This document shows, in pieces, positions 22,204-34,300 of a stretch of DNA of 64,000 nt. The notes below the pieces were generated by a model. That model made no database searches, was not told the origin of the DNA, and worked only from the letters and a program-made list of their open reading frames with translations. How positions within the stretch are numbered: the stretch's first letter is position 1; each line of letters starts with the position of its first letter. This DNA is from Chamaecrista fasciculata (taxonomy: Eukaryota; Streptophyta; Magnoliopsida; Fabales; Fabaceae). The stretch covers positions 104,472 to 168,471 of the forward strand of contig QANZ01027320.1 in NCBI GenBank assembly GCA_003254925.1. The letters run 5' to 3'. The translations under genes and the position numbers were made by a program.

Positions 22204-25200
22204 ATGGGATTCTACTGCAGAAAAGCTTCTTTCTCTGTAATCATCATATTGTGCAGCTACTATTTTGAATCAGCCAAAGGCACAGACACCATTACATCAT
22301 TTCACTTCATCAAGGACCCTCAAACAGTTAGCTCCAATGGAAATTTGTTCACTTTGGGATTCTTCACGCCTCCAAATTCTACAAACCGTTATGTTGGAAT
22401 CTGGTACATCACTAAATCCACTGTTGTATGGGTGGCTAACAGAAACCAACCATTGAGGGATTCTTCTGGGGTCATTACAATATCACAAGATGGCAATCTT
22501 GTGGTGTTGAATGGACACAAGCAAATCATTTGGTCAACAAACATCTCAAATATTACAGCTAATACTACTTGCAAGCTTTTAGATTATGGGAACCTTGTCC
22601 TGCTTGATAATTCAGCTGCAGGAAGCATCATATGGCAGAGTTTCCAGCATCCTTCAAATACATACCTGACCAATATGAAAATTACTAGCAACAAAAGAAC
22701 TGGTGAGAGAATGAAGATTACATCATGGAAAAGTCCATCTGATCCGTCCATTGGGAATTTCTATGTGAGTATTGAAAGACCAAATATTCCTGAAGTGTTC
22801 ATATGGAATGGAAGTCGCCCACACTGGCGCAGTGGTCCATGGAATCGCCGTGTCTTCACTGGGGTACCCTGGATGGGTTCAGCATATATTGGCGGTCCTG
22901 ATATAGTATCTGAGGGGGATGGAAGAATTTACTATTCTAACACTATACCAGATGGCTCTAACATAAAAGCTTTATCTATCTTGAATTCAGAAGGCAATTA
23001 TTCACGAAAACATTGGGATGAAGAAAAGAAGAAATGGCAAGTAGTCATAACTGTTCCGAATTCAACTTGTGATGTTTATGGAACATGTGGGGCATTTGGA
23101 AGTTGCAACTCAGATACTTCACCAATATGTAAATGTTTGAGAGGGTTTGAACCAAGAAATAGAGAAGAGTGGGGTAGGCAAAACTGGATAAGTGGTTGTG
23201 CAAGAAGAACGGCTCTGCAGTGTGAGAGAGTGAGAAGTGGGACTGCAAATGAAAAAGAAGATGGGTTTTTGAAACTGCAGAATGTTAAAGTGCCGGATTT
23301 TGCAGAATTGTCATCTTTTCGGGAAGACAAATGCAGAAGCCAGTGTTTGGAAAATTGCACTTGTTCAGCATATTCTTATGATTCTAATATTGGTTGTATG
23401 TCTTGGAGTGGGAATCTGACAGACATACAACAGTTCTCAGTAGGAGGAATTGATCTGTTTATTCGATTAGCTTATACAGGTCTTGGTATTTTAGTTATAT
23501 GTTCTTTTAACATTTGAAATTTCATTCTTTAACTCAATCTTCTTTCTCAGATTGGCTTGAATTTTATTTTAACTTCCTTCGTTTTTGTTTTTCTGAATAC
23601 AGAAAAAGAAAGAGACAAGAGTCACATGACTGTCATCATTGTTATTATTGTAATAATAGGAACCATTCTCATTGTCACTTGTGCATACCTTTTATTGAAC
23701 AGGAGATCTAAGCAATCAGGTACACTACGCCAAGTTACACCTTCTCAATAATTTCAAATATAACTACTTTTGTTATATTTTAAATGTTATAGTACAATAT
23801 AATCTTACTGAATCTTTCTACTTGGCATTCACAAATGCAGCCACCATATCAGTAAATTGTTGTTTAGTGCTTCATGTTATTCCACTTTTCTGTGGATCAT
23901 TTCAGTGTCTTTCACATTGTTATTAATTGGCAAAAAGAAAAAAGAAAAAAAATTGAAGAGCTAATAGCTTTCATTAATAAACAGAGGTGAAGCGTATGCA
24001 GAGAAAGCCAAGTGATAGCATTATGGGAGAACTATCAAAAGTTAAACTCCAAGAGCTATTGGCATATGATTTTGAAAAGGTTGCAAGAGCAACCAACAAC
24101 TTTCACTTGTCTAATAAACTCGGGCAAGGCGGTTTTGGACCAGTTTATAAGGTATATTTATTCTTGAAAGCTTTGTCAAATCCAAAGCCATTATAAATGA
24201 TATTTTTTTCTTTGTATTTTCTGCTAAAGGGAAAATTGCAAGATGGCAAGGACATAGCAGTTAAGAGACTTTCAAGGGTATCAAAACAAGGGCTAGAGGA
24301 ATTTATGAATGAAGTTATTGTTATTTCTAAGCTTCAACACCGCAATCTTGTGAGACTCATAGGTTGCTGTATTGAGCAAGAGGAGAAGATGTTGATCTAT
24401 GAGTACATGCCAAATAAAAGTTTGGATGCACTTATTTTTGGTTGGTTCTTGCAATCCTTTCTTTTATAACTGTGTCATCTCATTGGCTACTTTAGGTTTC
24501 TCACTATTCAACATATTTGGAATGAAAAATAAATCAGAAAAATGTGTAAATTTCTTAGTGTCTTACATAGTCTAAAGTTTGGACATTTTCTGTGTTTTGT
24601 TTAAAACAAATATAACCCTTTCCATTGGTTTTGTAGATCCACCAGAGCATCAACTCCTAGATTGGCAAACGCGCTTTGGCATAATTGAAGGAGTAGCTAG
24701 AGGGATTCTTTATCTTCATAGAGATTCTAGATTAAAAATCATACATAGAGATCTCAAGGCAAGTAATATCTTGCTAGATGAGAATATGACTCCAAAAATA
24801 TCAGATTTTGGTATGGCTCGGATTTTTGGACAGAGTGAAGATCAAGCTAATACTAGAAGAATTGTTGGAACATAGTAAGTAATATATCCTCTTATCAGAC
24901 TTCAGTAACATACAAACACTTCTAATAATTGATTGTTTTATTTGCTATTGTAGTGGATATATGTCTCCAGAATATGTAATTGAAGGGTTATTTTCTGAGA
25001 AATCAGATGTATTCAGCTTTGGAGTTTTACTGCTAGAGATTGTCAGTGGGAGAAAGAACTCTAGTTTTTATGATAATGAGAATTGTCTCAGCCTTCTAGG
25101 ATTTGTAAGTCTCTACAATTTGTTTCCCTAAGATCTATTATATGTTTCTAGTACAAGTTTAAGCTTCAAGCCTTTTATGCTGATATACTCATGCCTTTTT

Positions 25201-25527
25201 TTGTTTTCCACTTCAATTTAGGCATGGAAACTATGGAATGAAGAGAATATTATAACATTAGTAAACCCTAAAATATTTCATCCAAACCTAGAGAAGGATA
25301 TCTTGAGGTGCTTACACATAGGACTTCTGTGTGTTCAAGAGCTTGCAAGAGACAGACCCAGTATTAGCACTGTGATTTCTATGCTGATTAGTGAGATTCA
25401 CAATCTTCCTCTTCCAAAGCAACCTGCATTTGTCCAGTGGCAGAGCATGTTGAGTTCAGTTTCCTCTGTGGAATGTGAAGTGTTCTCCAACAATAGTGTT
25501 AGTATTACATATGTACAAGGGAGATAG
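22204..25527 (+). CDS. RLK-B: G-type lectin S-receptor-like Ser/Thr kinase, complete
   Basis: Membrane receptor kinase of the SD1 type. Exons: 22204-23485, 23603-23719, 23985-24151, 24230-24440, 24637-24874, 24954-25104 and 25222-25527, totalling 823 residues. Exon 1 holds the signal peptide, B-lectin ([19 protein letters not shown]), SLG (HWRSGPWNR), EGF-like ([13 protein letters not shown]) and PAN ([17 protein letters not shown]). Exon 2 gives the single TM helix ([20 protein letters not shown]). The kinase has [31 protein letters not shown] and SPEYVIEG. All junctions are GT-AG and phases agree. The ligand is unknown. Members of this family act in pathogen or microbial-pattern sensing. 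No lesion seen. Confidence 0.93.
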
Positions 25528-25619
25528 CAGCATCAAACTGTCATTGAAAATTTCAGAAAATGGGACAACTTAATGTTCTTCATGTGTTGTAAGCATTAGT
25601 GTATGAAAACATGGTGGAG

Positions 25620-26035
25620 GATTAATCAACTAGTGGTTGTGTAAGAAGAAAAGCTCTACAGTGTTGGACAGTGAGATATGGGGCTGCAAATGAAAAAGCT
25701 GGTGTTTGGAAAATAACTCTTGTTTCAGCATATTCTTATGATTTTAAACATTGGTTGTATGTCTTGGAGTGAGGATCTGTTTGATATTCAACAGTTCTCA
25801 GACACAGGAAAAGATCTAGTTATTCGAGTAGCCTATTCAGACCTTAGTATATTAATAAATTGTGCCTTTTTAGAACACTTGAAATTTCATACCTTAACAT
25901 AATCCTACTTTTGATTTTGCCAGGTTGAATTATCTTGTAACTTTCTTAGCTCTTTTTTTTTCTTTTAATATAGAGGAAGAGAAGGGCGCGTGAGTCATGT
26001 GATTTTCATGATTATCATTTTTGTAATGGTAATAT
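25620..26035 (+). pseudogene. decayed fragment of a G-type lectin RLK (end of exon 1 and start of TM exon)
   Basis: Starting about 90 bp after the RLK-B stop, the DNA again resembles the RLK PAN region: tagtggttgtgtaagaag, then gcatattcttatgatttt, then ggttgtatgtcttggagtg. An internal deletion joins 'gcaaatgaaaaa' directly to 'tgtttggaaaat'. Frameshifts follow. After an intron-like stretch there is an 'aatatag' acceptor and a TM-exon start with 'gtgagtcatgtga'. No kinase follows. It is a dead partial duplicate. Confidence 0.75.
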
Positions 26036-26730
26036 CCGAAAGATTTTTTCTAGAGTTATTAATAAGTGGAAATTTTAATTCTAGGATTAACCCGGAATAA
26101 TGAAGCTCAATATATCCAAGTGGAGGATTTTTACTGTAATATGTCAATAATTAGAACTTTTAGAGGAAGGAGGGGACTAAACTGTAGAATTTAAAAGTTT
26201 TTGTAACTTTAGGTAAATGTAATTGAGTGTATGGGAAAGGAATGATAGTGACTTAAAATATGGAGGGATCGAATTAGAAAAGAAAGTAAGTTGTAGGAAT
26301 TTAAGTAAAAGAATTAGAAAGATTGGGAGGAGGAAATATAATTTTCTCCAAAATAAGAGTAGAAGAGGAAGAGGAATCGAGTGAAGGAAAGAAAGAAGGG
26401 TAAATTACACAAAAGGGCCCTGTGGTTTGACCCATTTTCAGATAGGGTCCCTGTGGTTTAAAAAGTGTCAACTTGGGGGCTTGTGGTTTCCTCCGTTAAC
26501 AAATAGGGTCCTAGGTGGTTTTTTCCATCCAAATTAACAGAGTTAGGTTAGAATGAATTTTAAGATGTACTGTTTTGTAATTTGAGCATTTTATCTACTA
26601 AAACAAACTAAAAGAGGACTATTTTGCAATTTGAACCAAAATAAACCACATCACCATCTTCTCGGCTACTCAATTTACGGTGTTCGATTGATTTCCAATT
26701 TCTTCACTCCAAACGCCAAACTCCCGAAAT

Positions 26731-27255
26731 TTGTTCTTTGATTCTCCTGCATCAGAGGACTGCGATTTTGTGTATGTATCCAAAATCCTGCGAGCTTCGA
26801 ATTACTTGCCGGAAGAAGCCGACATTTTTCTGTTACTCGAGAAGCAACAGTATCTCAAGGGTAAAGATACCTCCAAGGTTTCCACATTGCAGAGACGATC
26901 CATCTTCGACACCATTCACGAAATCCTCAATCGGAATCGACAATTGCCACCATGGAAGGTTATTTCATGGATTGGCCAGACGTCGTTATTACAACGGATT
27001 TGGTCGGAGTTTCAAAGAATCCGACGAGAGAGGAAGGAATCAGAGGATTTGTTCGAGGTGATATGTGGAGTGTTACAGAAGGACCTAGCAGAGGACGCCA
27101 TGAATGGATGGGGAGAATGTTCAATTGAGATGGGTGAGGTAGTTTTGGACATTGAAAGACTCGTCTTCAAGGATCTCATCGGCGAAACCATACGAGATCT
27201 CGCCTTTTTTCCGCTTTTTCTTTACACACATGAAATTTGTTTGTTTGGGGATTAG
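26731..27255 (+). pseudogene. captured DUF4378 fragment (LONGIFOLIA/TRM family) inside the Pack-MULE
   Basis: A 174-codon open frame with CDFVYVSKILRASNYLPEEA at its start and the family-typical C-terminal signature DIERLVFKDLIGETIRDLAF. Between them lies a helix-rich region with RRSIFDTIHEILNRN. These are features of the C-terminal DUF4378 domain of LONGIFOLIA/TON1-recruiting-motif proteins, which act at microtubules. Only the domain end was captured. The frame then runs out of homology. It remains open, so a chimeric transcript is possible, but function is unproven. Confidence 0.7.
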
Positions 27256-27497
27256 GGTTTGGGATTCTGGCGGTGGCGGTGGCCGTTGCGGTGGTTAGTT
27301 TCTTTTTTGACAGCGGATTGTATCGGAGACAGAGGGCCGACGGGAGCCCTCTGACGAGGATGCGTCAGGTGGTGGTGGCGGCGATGAGGAAGTGGAAGGT
27401 TAGGGTTCCGGAGGATGGGAAGGTGTTGTATGAGATTGAGGGAGAAACAGAGTCTGCCATTGAAGGAAGCAGGAAGCTTGATCATACCCATGGATGA
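27245..27497 (+). pseudogene. captured C-terminal fragment of an NPF (NRT1/PTR) transporter inside the Pack-MULE
   Basis: The frame encodes GFGILAVAVAVAVVSFFF, then LYRRQRADGSPLTRM, RKWKVRVPEDGKVLYE and AIEGSRKLDHT. This is the signature of the region between late transmembrane helices of NRT1/PTR (NPF, most like NPF8) peptide/nitrate transporters. It is a single partial exon in a different frame from the DUF4378 fragment just before it, and it overlaps the end of that frame. It cannot make a transporter. Confidence 0.75.
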
Positions 27498-28017
27498 GAA
27501 GTGAACATGGCGGTTTCTCTCTGGAATCAATCGAACACTGTAAATTGAGGAGCCAAGAAGATGGTGATGTGGTTATTTTGGTTCAAATTGCAAAATGGTC
27601 CTCTTTTAGTTTGTTTTAGTAGATAAAATGCTCAAATTACAAAATAGTACATCTTAAAATTCATTCTAATCTAACTCTGTTAATTTGGATGGAAAAAACC
27701 ACCTAGGACCCCATTTGCTAATGGAGGAAACCACAAGCCCCCAAGTTGACACTTTTTAAACCACAGGGACCCTATCTGAAAATGGGTCAAACCACAGGGC
27801 CCTTTTGTGTAATTTACCCAAGAAAGAAAGACCAAGAGAAGGGACCGAAAGAGAAGAGAAGAGGAAAAGCCTTGATCTTGAGCAATCCAAACTGAAATTT
27901 TGAAGATTTGAAGCACAAATTACTTCTAAGGTAGGCCTTAGTGCCTTACTTCAATAATTTTAAGAAACAAGACTAAAGATATTGAGTATTGACTACTAAT
28001 TTAAGATTTAACATAAA

Positions 28018-28416
28018 GGGTAAATTACACTTTGGTACCCTATAGTTTGACCCTATTTTACTTTGGTACCCTGTGGTATTCTTTATTAACACTTTGGTAC
28101 CCTTTGGAGCTATTTTGTAATTTTAGCCATAACAAATTTTGCAAAAATTATATATTAACCCCAAAAAGTTTTCAAAAAATTACAAATAGGTCCCTGGATA
28201 TATATTATCTAGGGACTAAAATGAAAACTTTAAAAAAATTTTGGGGTAAATATGTAAATTTTGTAAAATTTGTCATGGTTAAAATTACAAAATAGCTCTA
28301 AAGAGTACGAAAGTGTTAATGGAGAATACCACATGGTACCAAAGTGTCAGGTTTCAAACCACAGGGTACCAAAGTGAAATAGGATCAAACTACAGGTATC
28401 AAAGTGTAAATTACCC
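28018..28416. repeat. MITE copy 1 (gggtaaattacactttggtaccc family)
   Basis: Inverted ends gggtaaattacactttggtac and, more diverged, tatcaaagtgtaaattaccc, with inward copies of 'cactttggtaccc' on both arms. The centre is 'ggtccctggatatatattatctagggac', itself palindromic. It is the same family as 59179-59608. The first 12 bp of the TIR match the Pack-MULE end. No clear TSD. Confidence 0.65.
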
Positions 28417-29040
28417 TAAAATCGGACCAGAGAGTGACCGGGACAGACCTTCGTGTCACAGGTTGATTGGTTCAATCAGTTGGACTGATGGTCGAATTGA
28501 ATGACGTCATAAATATATAAATAAAATAAATATTAATTAATTTAAATATAAATATTTCATAATTGATAAAATATAACTAAAAATTTTATATAACAATAAA
28601 ATATACTTGTGAATCCAGAATTTTATTGTCCTACATAAATAAAATATACAAAAGTCACAACATGAATAATTATTAAGTTAGTAAAAATGAAAAAAAAAAT
28701 GAGTTTTTTTTCTTTGTTTTAATAGGTTTACAATATTTTCTATTGAGTTTCATATTATTTTTTGTATTTGGCCCACAAAATCAACAAAAAAAAAACAAAA
28801 AAAAATGAATTTTTCATTAAAAATAGTGACCCGACCAGTTTTATAAAAACCGTTCAGGGTCACGGTTCAACCCGAGTCAATCTGGTTCAAAGCGGTTCAA
28901 TGGTCCAAATCGAGCCATCTTCACTCTCGGGTCCTGGTCGGACCGGTTCGGCCATCCAGTCCGGTCCGAGTTTCATAACATTGATTTTAATATTAGAAAA
29001 TTCAAAATTGCAATTACAAAATTAAAAATAAAAAACAATA
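28417..29040. other. repeat-like spacer with 'ggaccggttcgg' motifs
   Basis: The edges contain 'ggaccagagagtgaccgg' and, about 500 bp later, 'ggtcggaccggttcgg', which resemble ends of a degenerate non-autonomous element. The middle is very AT-rich. It is not resolved further. Confidence 0.3.
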
Positions 29041-31386
29041 GAAAATCACAAATAGATAGAAAGAAGCAAAGAAAGATTTCTGTCTGCACCAAATTGTCAA
29101 TAAGAGTCATATTTTAATATTTGTAAAGCAATAAAAAAAAGCCCACCTATCTCCATTATCTCTATTATTTCTTTGACTGGTTTGTGGAGGCACCCACTGA
29201 TTTTGCCAATGTGTTAGTTGGCTAGTTGCTGCTGATTTCTAAAGTGATGATGACGTGGCATGACATTTACCATGGATGCAAAAGTTATTGAATTGGAGGG
29301 CTGAGATCGATGCAAGCAGAATATAATGTGTAAATTTTGCTACAGAAGATGGAAGTCCCTCAAACATAAACCACATCTTTACAATCTTATCTTCTGTGAT
29401 TTCGTCCTTCTTTCTCAATTCATTTTTGATTTTTCTGTTCCTAAACTCCCAACAAAAAAAGTTCTTCTTTTTTCCACTGAATCTTCCGTTTCTGAATCCC
29501 CCCAATAAAAAAAGTCATTTCTTTTAATTTAGTTTCAACTTCCTTTTGAGATTTGAACTTTCATAATTATCTGGTTATTTCCCTCTATATATTTTGTGCA
29601 TTACTGTCTTCTTTAGATTTCAGCTTTCACTATTTTCTGCTCCTAAACCCAAAAAAAAAAAAAAACTGTGTTTTCTCTTAGCTTGAGTCTCGTCTGTACT
29701 TCCCATAATAATCTTCTGTTTCTAAACCAAGGAAAAAAAAACATTTCTTTTGATAAATTGATTTCAAAATATCCAAAAAGAAGAAAAAGAGTGATCTTTG
29801 CCCTCATCGATCAACGTGGATTGCAGTTGCAATACTCCAGGTGCGTGTGAAGTTTTCTAACATTGTTAGTTTCTATTATTCATTTTCAAAACATATCTAA
29901 TTTAATTACTTTTACTCACGTATTTCTTCTATTTAACAACAGATCTAAACAGGAAAATCAAAGCCTCACTTCCGCTTCCACTGGTTTGTTTCTTTTTCCA
30001 ACTCCTCCTTTGATTTTTTTTTTCTTTGGTGTAGAAAAGTATAGTTATTTTCCTTCTATTTAATTTAAATTCTGATTAAGTCTCATATGTGATGAACTCA
30101 TTTTTCTCAATTTTTGGCACTTAACATTTTTTTCCCCTCAAGTTGGTCCATTTTATGTTGGTTCATTTTTTTTAATTCTGAATTTGAGATCACATACTCC
30201 AGCGTTTTGTCTTTCAGTGTTAGTATTTCTGTTCAATTTCAAATTGTGTTAATATTATTTGTTAATGTCATAATATTATTACTTGTTGAGGAAGTGCCAC
30301 TCATGAGTCTTGCCTTCTTCATGTATAGATCGAGAAGGTATTTCTGAAAGCATAAACTTCTTGAGCCATTTCCGAACTGTCTTTAAAAAAAAATCATATA
30401 TGTAAGTTATACAAACATAGTTAATTTCTGCTTAACTTGAAATTAAGCGACAAATAGTCACTTATTTTCCTCCTTGACATTTAAAATAGATTAAAAGAGG
30501 TGTGACTCTCAGAACAGATCAAAAGAAGTCTCTTCTAATTTTATCTAAAGCAAAGATTTGATTCTATTCGATTATGTTTTTATTTATTTATCGCAAAGAA
30601 GATATAAGAAATGCCACGACTATTTCTTTTGGTTTGTTGAAGATGATTTTCCTCATCCGTAGATTATATAGATCACTTTTAATTTGTCGAAAATAATATG
30701 AACATTCAATGTCATAGTTAAGATCAATGTTTAAATTATGCTTCTAGACTTCTTTAAAAGTCATATATATGTTGATTTATAGCTTAACGCTCTTCTGACT
30801 TTGAAACTGAAATTCTATTATATGAATTTATATAGTAGAGGAAGATAGAAGGGAGGAGCAAGAAAAAGTTAATCCACAACTCAACATCTATTGGTTTCCA
30901 AAGAAGGTTAGAGACTATTTAACTTTCAAGGTTTTTAAAGCTTTTGGCTTTTTGCTATCCCTTTTTTTTATGGATTTGCTATCCTTTTTTAACCTGATGT
31001 TAATTAGGGTTTTCTTGTATTTCAAACTTAAATTCAAAGAAAAAAATATGTAAATATTGAAAATGGCATGCCTATGTGTAGCCATGATTAACCATTTATT
31101 TCCTAAAATTTTTATGAAGAAACACGTAATTTTTTCAACATTTATAGACTTGATAAAAGCATTTTTTTCACTTTTAACTTTTAGGTTAAATTTTGAGAAT
31201 TTTACTTTGAAGTTTACGATGAGGTATATAAAACTCTCAAAAAAAAAATCCAGCTATTTCCCTTGTGTTTTGGCAGAAGAATTGATGCTTAGGTTTTAAA
31301 ATTTTGGCTTTTTTTTTGTGCTTCATTCCTTTAGTCTTTAGATAAATTAATTGGTGTTTAATTTTGTGTTTAACAGAGTTGAAGAT
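29041..31386. other. upstream region of NLR2; possible 5' UTR introns, no gene recognised
   Basis: AT-rich with many T-runs. The NLR2 ATG lies shortly after an acceptor-like 'gtgtttaacag' (ending at 31376), so an untranslated 5' exon may exist somewhere in this stretch. Small open frames here show no domain. Confidence 0.4.
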
Positions 31387-34300
31387 ATGGAATTTGCTAC
31401 TTGTTGTGGTGAATTGATTCTGAATAATACAGTAAAAGTGGTTTGGCAGCAACTTAGTTATATTGTATTCTACAAAAGGAACATTGAGGAGCTACGACAA
31501 AAACTAAATCAACTTGTGGATAAACAACGTGCTGTGCAACATCAAATTGATGAGGCTACAAGATATGGAGAAATGATTGAAGATGAAGTTCATAATTGGA
31601 TGCATGCAGTAGATGAGATAAGAGAGAGGGCGCAACAAATTTATGAAAAAGAAAGAGAAGAAAGAGAGTCAAGATGTCCAAATCCAAAGTCAAGATATCA
31701 GTTAGGCTCAAGGGCAAAGGAGACGACAAAAGAAGTTGATACGCGTGCCAATTCAATCTTTGAAAGAATTTCATATCCTAAACCTGTCCAAGCAATGACT
31801 GATACGGCAATTATTGGAGAAAGCAACGAAGGGTTTGATTCAAGGATGTCAATAGTGAATGAGATAATGGAGGCACTGAGAGATCCCAATGTTAGAATGA
31901 TTGGATTGTGTGGTCCTGGTGGTGTGGGCAAGACCACTACTGCCAAAGAAGTAGCAAGGAAAGTGAAGGGAGAAATGTTTGAAACAGTGGTCATGGTGCA
32001 AGTTACTGATCATCCAGACCGTGAGAGAATTCAAAGAGAGATTGCTGAGAAGGTGGGAATGAAAGCGGATGAAAAGGAAACTGAAGATGTAAGAGCTAGT
32101 TGCTTGCATGATAGGTTGAAGCAAGAGTCGAATATGCTGCTCGTACTAGACGATGTTTGGGAGAAACTGGAATTTAGCAAAATCGGAATTCCCTATGACA
32201 GCAGAGTATTATTGACTTCTAGAAAGCTCAGATTACTAGCTAACGAGATGAAATGTCAAAAAGTGATCAAGATAGGTGTCATGTCTGAAGATGAAGCTTG
32301 GAAGTTATTTATCAAGGAGATTGTTGAAGTTCCTACGGACTCCGAAATTCTCTCTATAGCAAAGGAGATAGTTCAGCGGTGTGGGGGATTGCCAGTAAGG
32401 ATAGCTGCAGCTGCAGGAACATTGAGGAATATGGAAATAGATGAATGGAAAGATGTCTTACAACGATTGAGAAGCCCTTTGCAAAGAAACAACACTGGAA
32501 TAGAAAAGGCGGATGATATTCTTAGGATAAGCTATGATCATCTAAACCAAGAAAGTAAGCCTATTTTCTTAATCTCTGCCATGTTGTCTCATAATCCATT
32601 AATTAAAGACTTGATGATGTACTCTGTGGGATTGGGTTTACTTCAAGGTGTGAATACCATGGAAGGAGCTCTTATTAGAATACATTCACTGATAAATCTG
32701 CTAAAAGTCTCCAATTTGCTGCTTGATAGCTCTAACAATAGTTGTTTTGCAATCCATGATGTCGTTCGAGATGTTGCACTTTCAATTGCATCCAATGAGG
32801 AACATGCTTTAGTTGCGAGACAAGACAGGCTGGATAGATGGTTAGATAAAAATTTGAGAAAGGAATATCGTAGCATGTGCTTAGAAATCAATGACATCAA
32901 CGATCTTCCTCAAGTGTTATCTTGTCCAAGACTTCAATTCTTCATACTAAACAGTAAGAGCTCTGATTTGAGGATTCCAAGCACATTTTTCCAGTCAATG
33001 AATGAGCTTAAAGTGATGGGATTCACTAATATCCATTTTTCGTCCTTACCTTCTTTACAAAGCCTCGAAGAAGAACTCCGAACATTGTGTCTACACTCTT
33101 GTGTATTGGAAGACATAGCTGAGGTTGGAAACTTGAAGAGTTTAACAGTTCTTAGTCTTGCTCAATCTGATATTAAGCAACTACCATGGGAATTGTCGCG
33201 ATTGACTTACCTACAAATCTTGAATTTGGCTAATTGCTACAAATTAGAAGTGATTCCACCAAATCTTCTATCTAGTTTGAAAAGATTAGAAGTTCTGGAC
33301 ATGGAAAACAGCTTTAACCAATGGGAAGCTAAAGGATCTAGCCAATGGAATGGAAATGCTAGTCTTGATGAGTTAAAGCATTTGACAAATCTCTCTTCTT
33401 TGACAATTCAAATTCCCAATGCCTCTCTTTTGCCAAAAGACTTGTTCAAAGATATTCCTCTACAGAGATACAGGATAGGAATTGGAGCTGAATATGATTT
33501 GTGGTCATCACATGAATATCGGTCTTCATTGATTATCGAGAGTTTCTATTTGAATGATGGGATTCAAGAGCTCTTGGAAAATGTTGAAGAATTGTGTCTA
33601 GATAAAATAAAGGGCAATACAGACGTCTTGTTTCATCTTAATGGGAAGGTATTACTAAAATTGAAGCATCTCAAGATTCAAAATAGTCATCAATTTGACT
33701 ATGTTATCAATAACTCAACATGTCCAGTTGGATCATTCTTGGAGCTTGTTGAAATTGACATCCGAGAATGCAACCACATGGAGGCCTTTGTGCTCTCAAC
33801 TTGGCAAAACTTAGTTTCTAATGATGTCATTGTATATCATCAATTGCGCAGTCTAAAATTGTCAACTTTGCCAATGCTTTCGACTTTCTACTTGGAGAAA
33901 AACACAACAAATAATGAATGCAACAAAGAATTTAAATCACTTTTCAGCAATAAGGTATGCTCAAATTCAATCATAATTATTGTTTCTTTATTATCTTTAT
34001 TTTTCTACAATCTTTTTTACCCTTTTTTTCAGTAAAAAAAAAAAGAATACTTGTTTGTTCTGTTATAAATTCATCTGCACTTAAACCACGCTTCTTTTTT
34101 AATATTTCAAAGGTTAAAGGATCATTTTGGTCCTAAATGTTGCCCTAATGTTCATTTCGGTCCTTTATGTTTCAAAATGTTCAAATTGGTCCTAAATGTT
34201 GGCAAAATGTTTCATTTTGATCCCAAACTATTGAATATGACTCATTTTAACTTTCAAACGTGACGAGTTTAGAGTTACGTATTATTCTCAAAAGATACTT

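Larger units (their letters stand above)
26398..27819 (+). mobile_element. Pack-MULE carrying fragments of two host genes
   Basis: Nearly identical terminal inverted repeats of about 295 bp (26398-26695 and 27522-27819), starting gggtaaattacacaaaaggg, are flanked by a perfect 9-bp target duplication, aagaaagaa (26389-26397 and 27820-27828). There is no transposase. The GC-richer interior holds a DUF4378 (LONGIFOLIA/TRM-like) fragment and then an NPF/PTR transporter C-terminal fragment. The TIRs differ at only a few positions, so the insertion is probably fairly young. The element needs a MULE transposase in trans. Confidence 0.88.

Noticed and set aside
26731..27497. An ordinary single host gene at this position
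   Set aside because: The two open frames belong to unrelated families, are both partial, and lie inside perfect TIRs with a 9-bp TSD.
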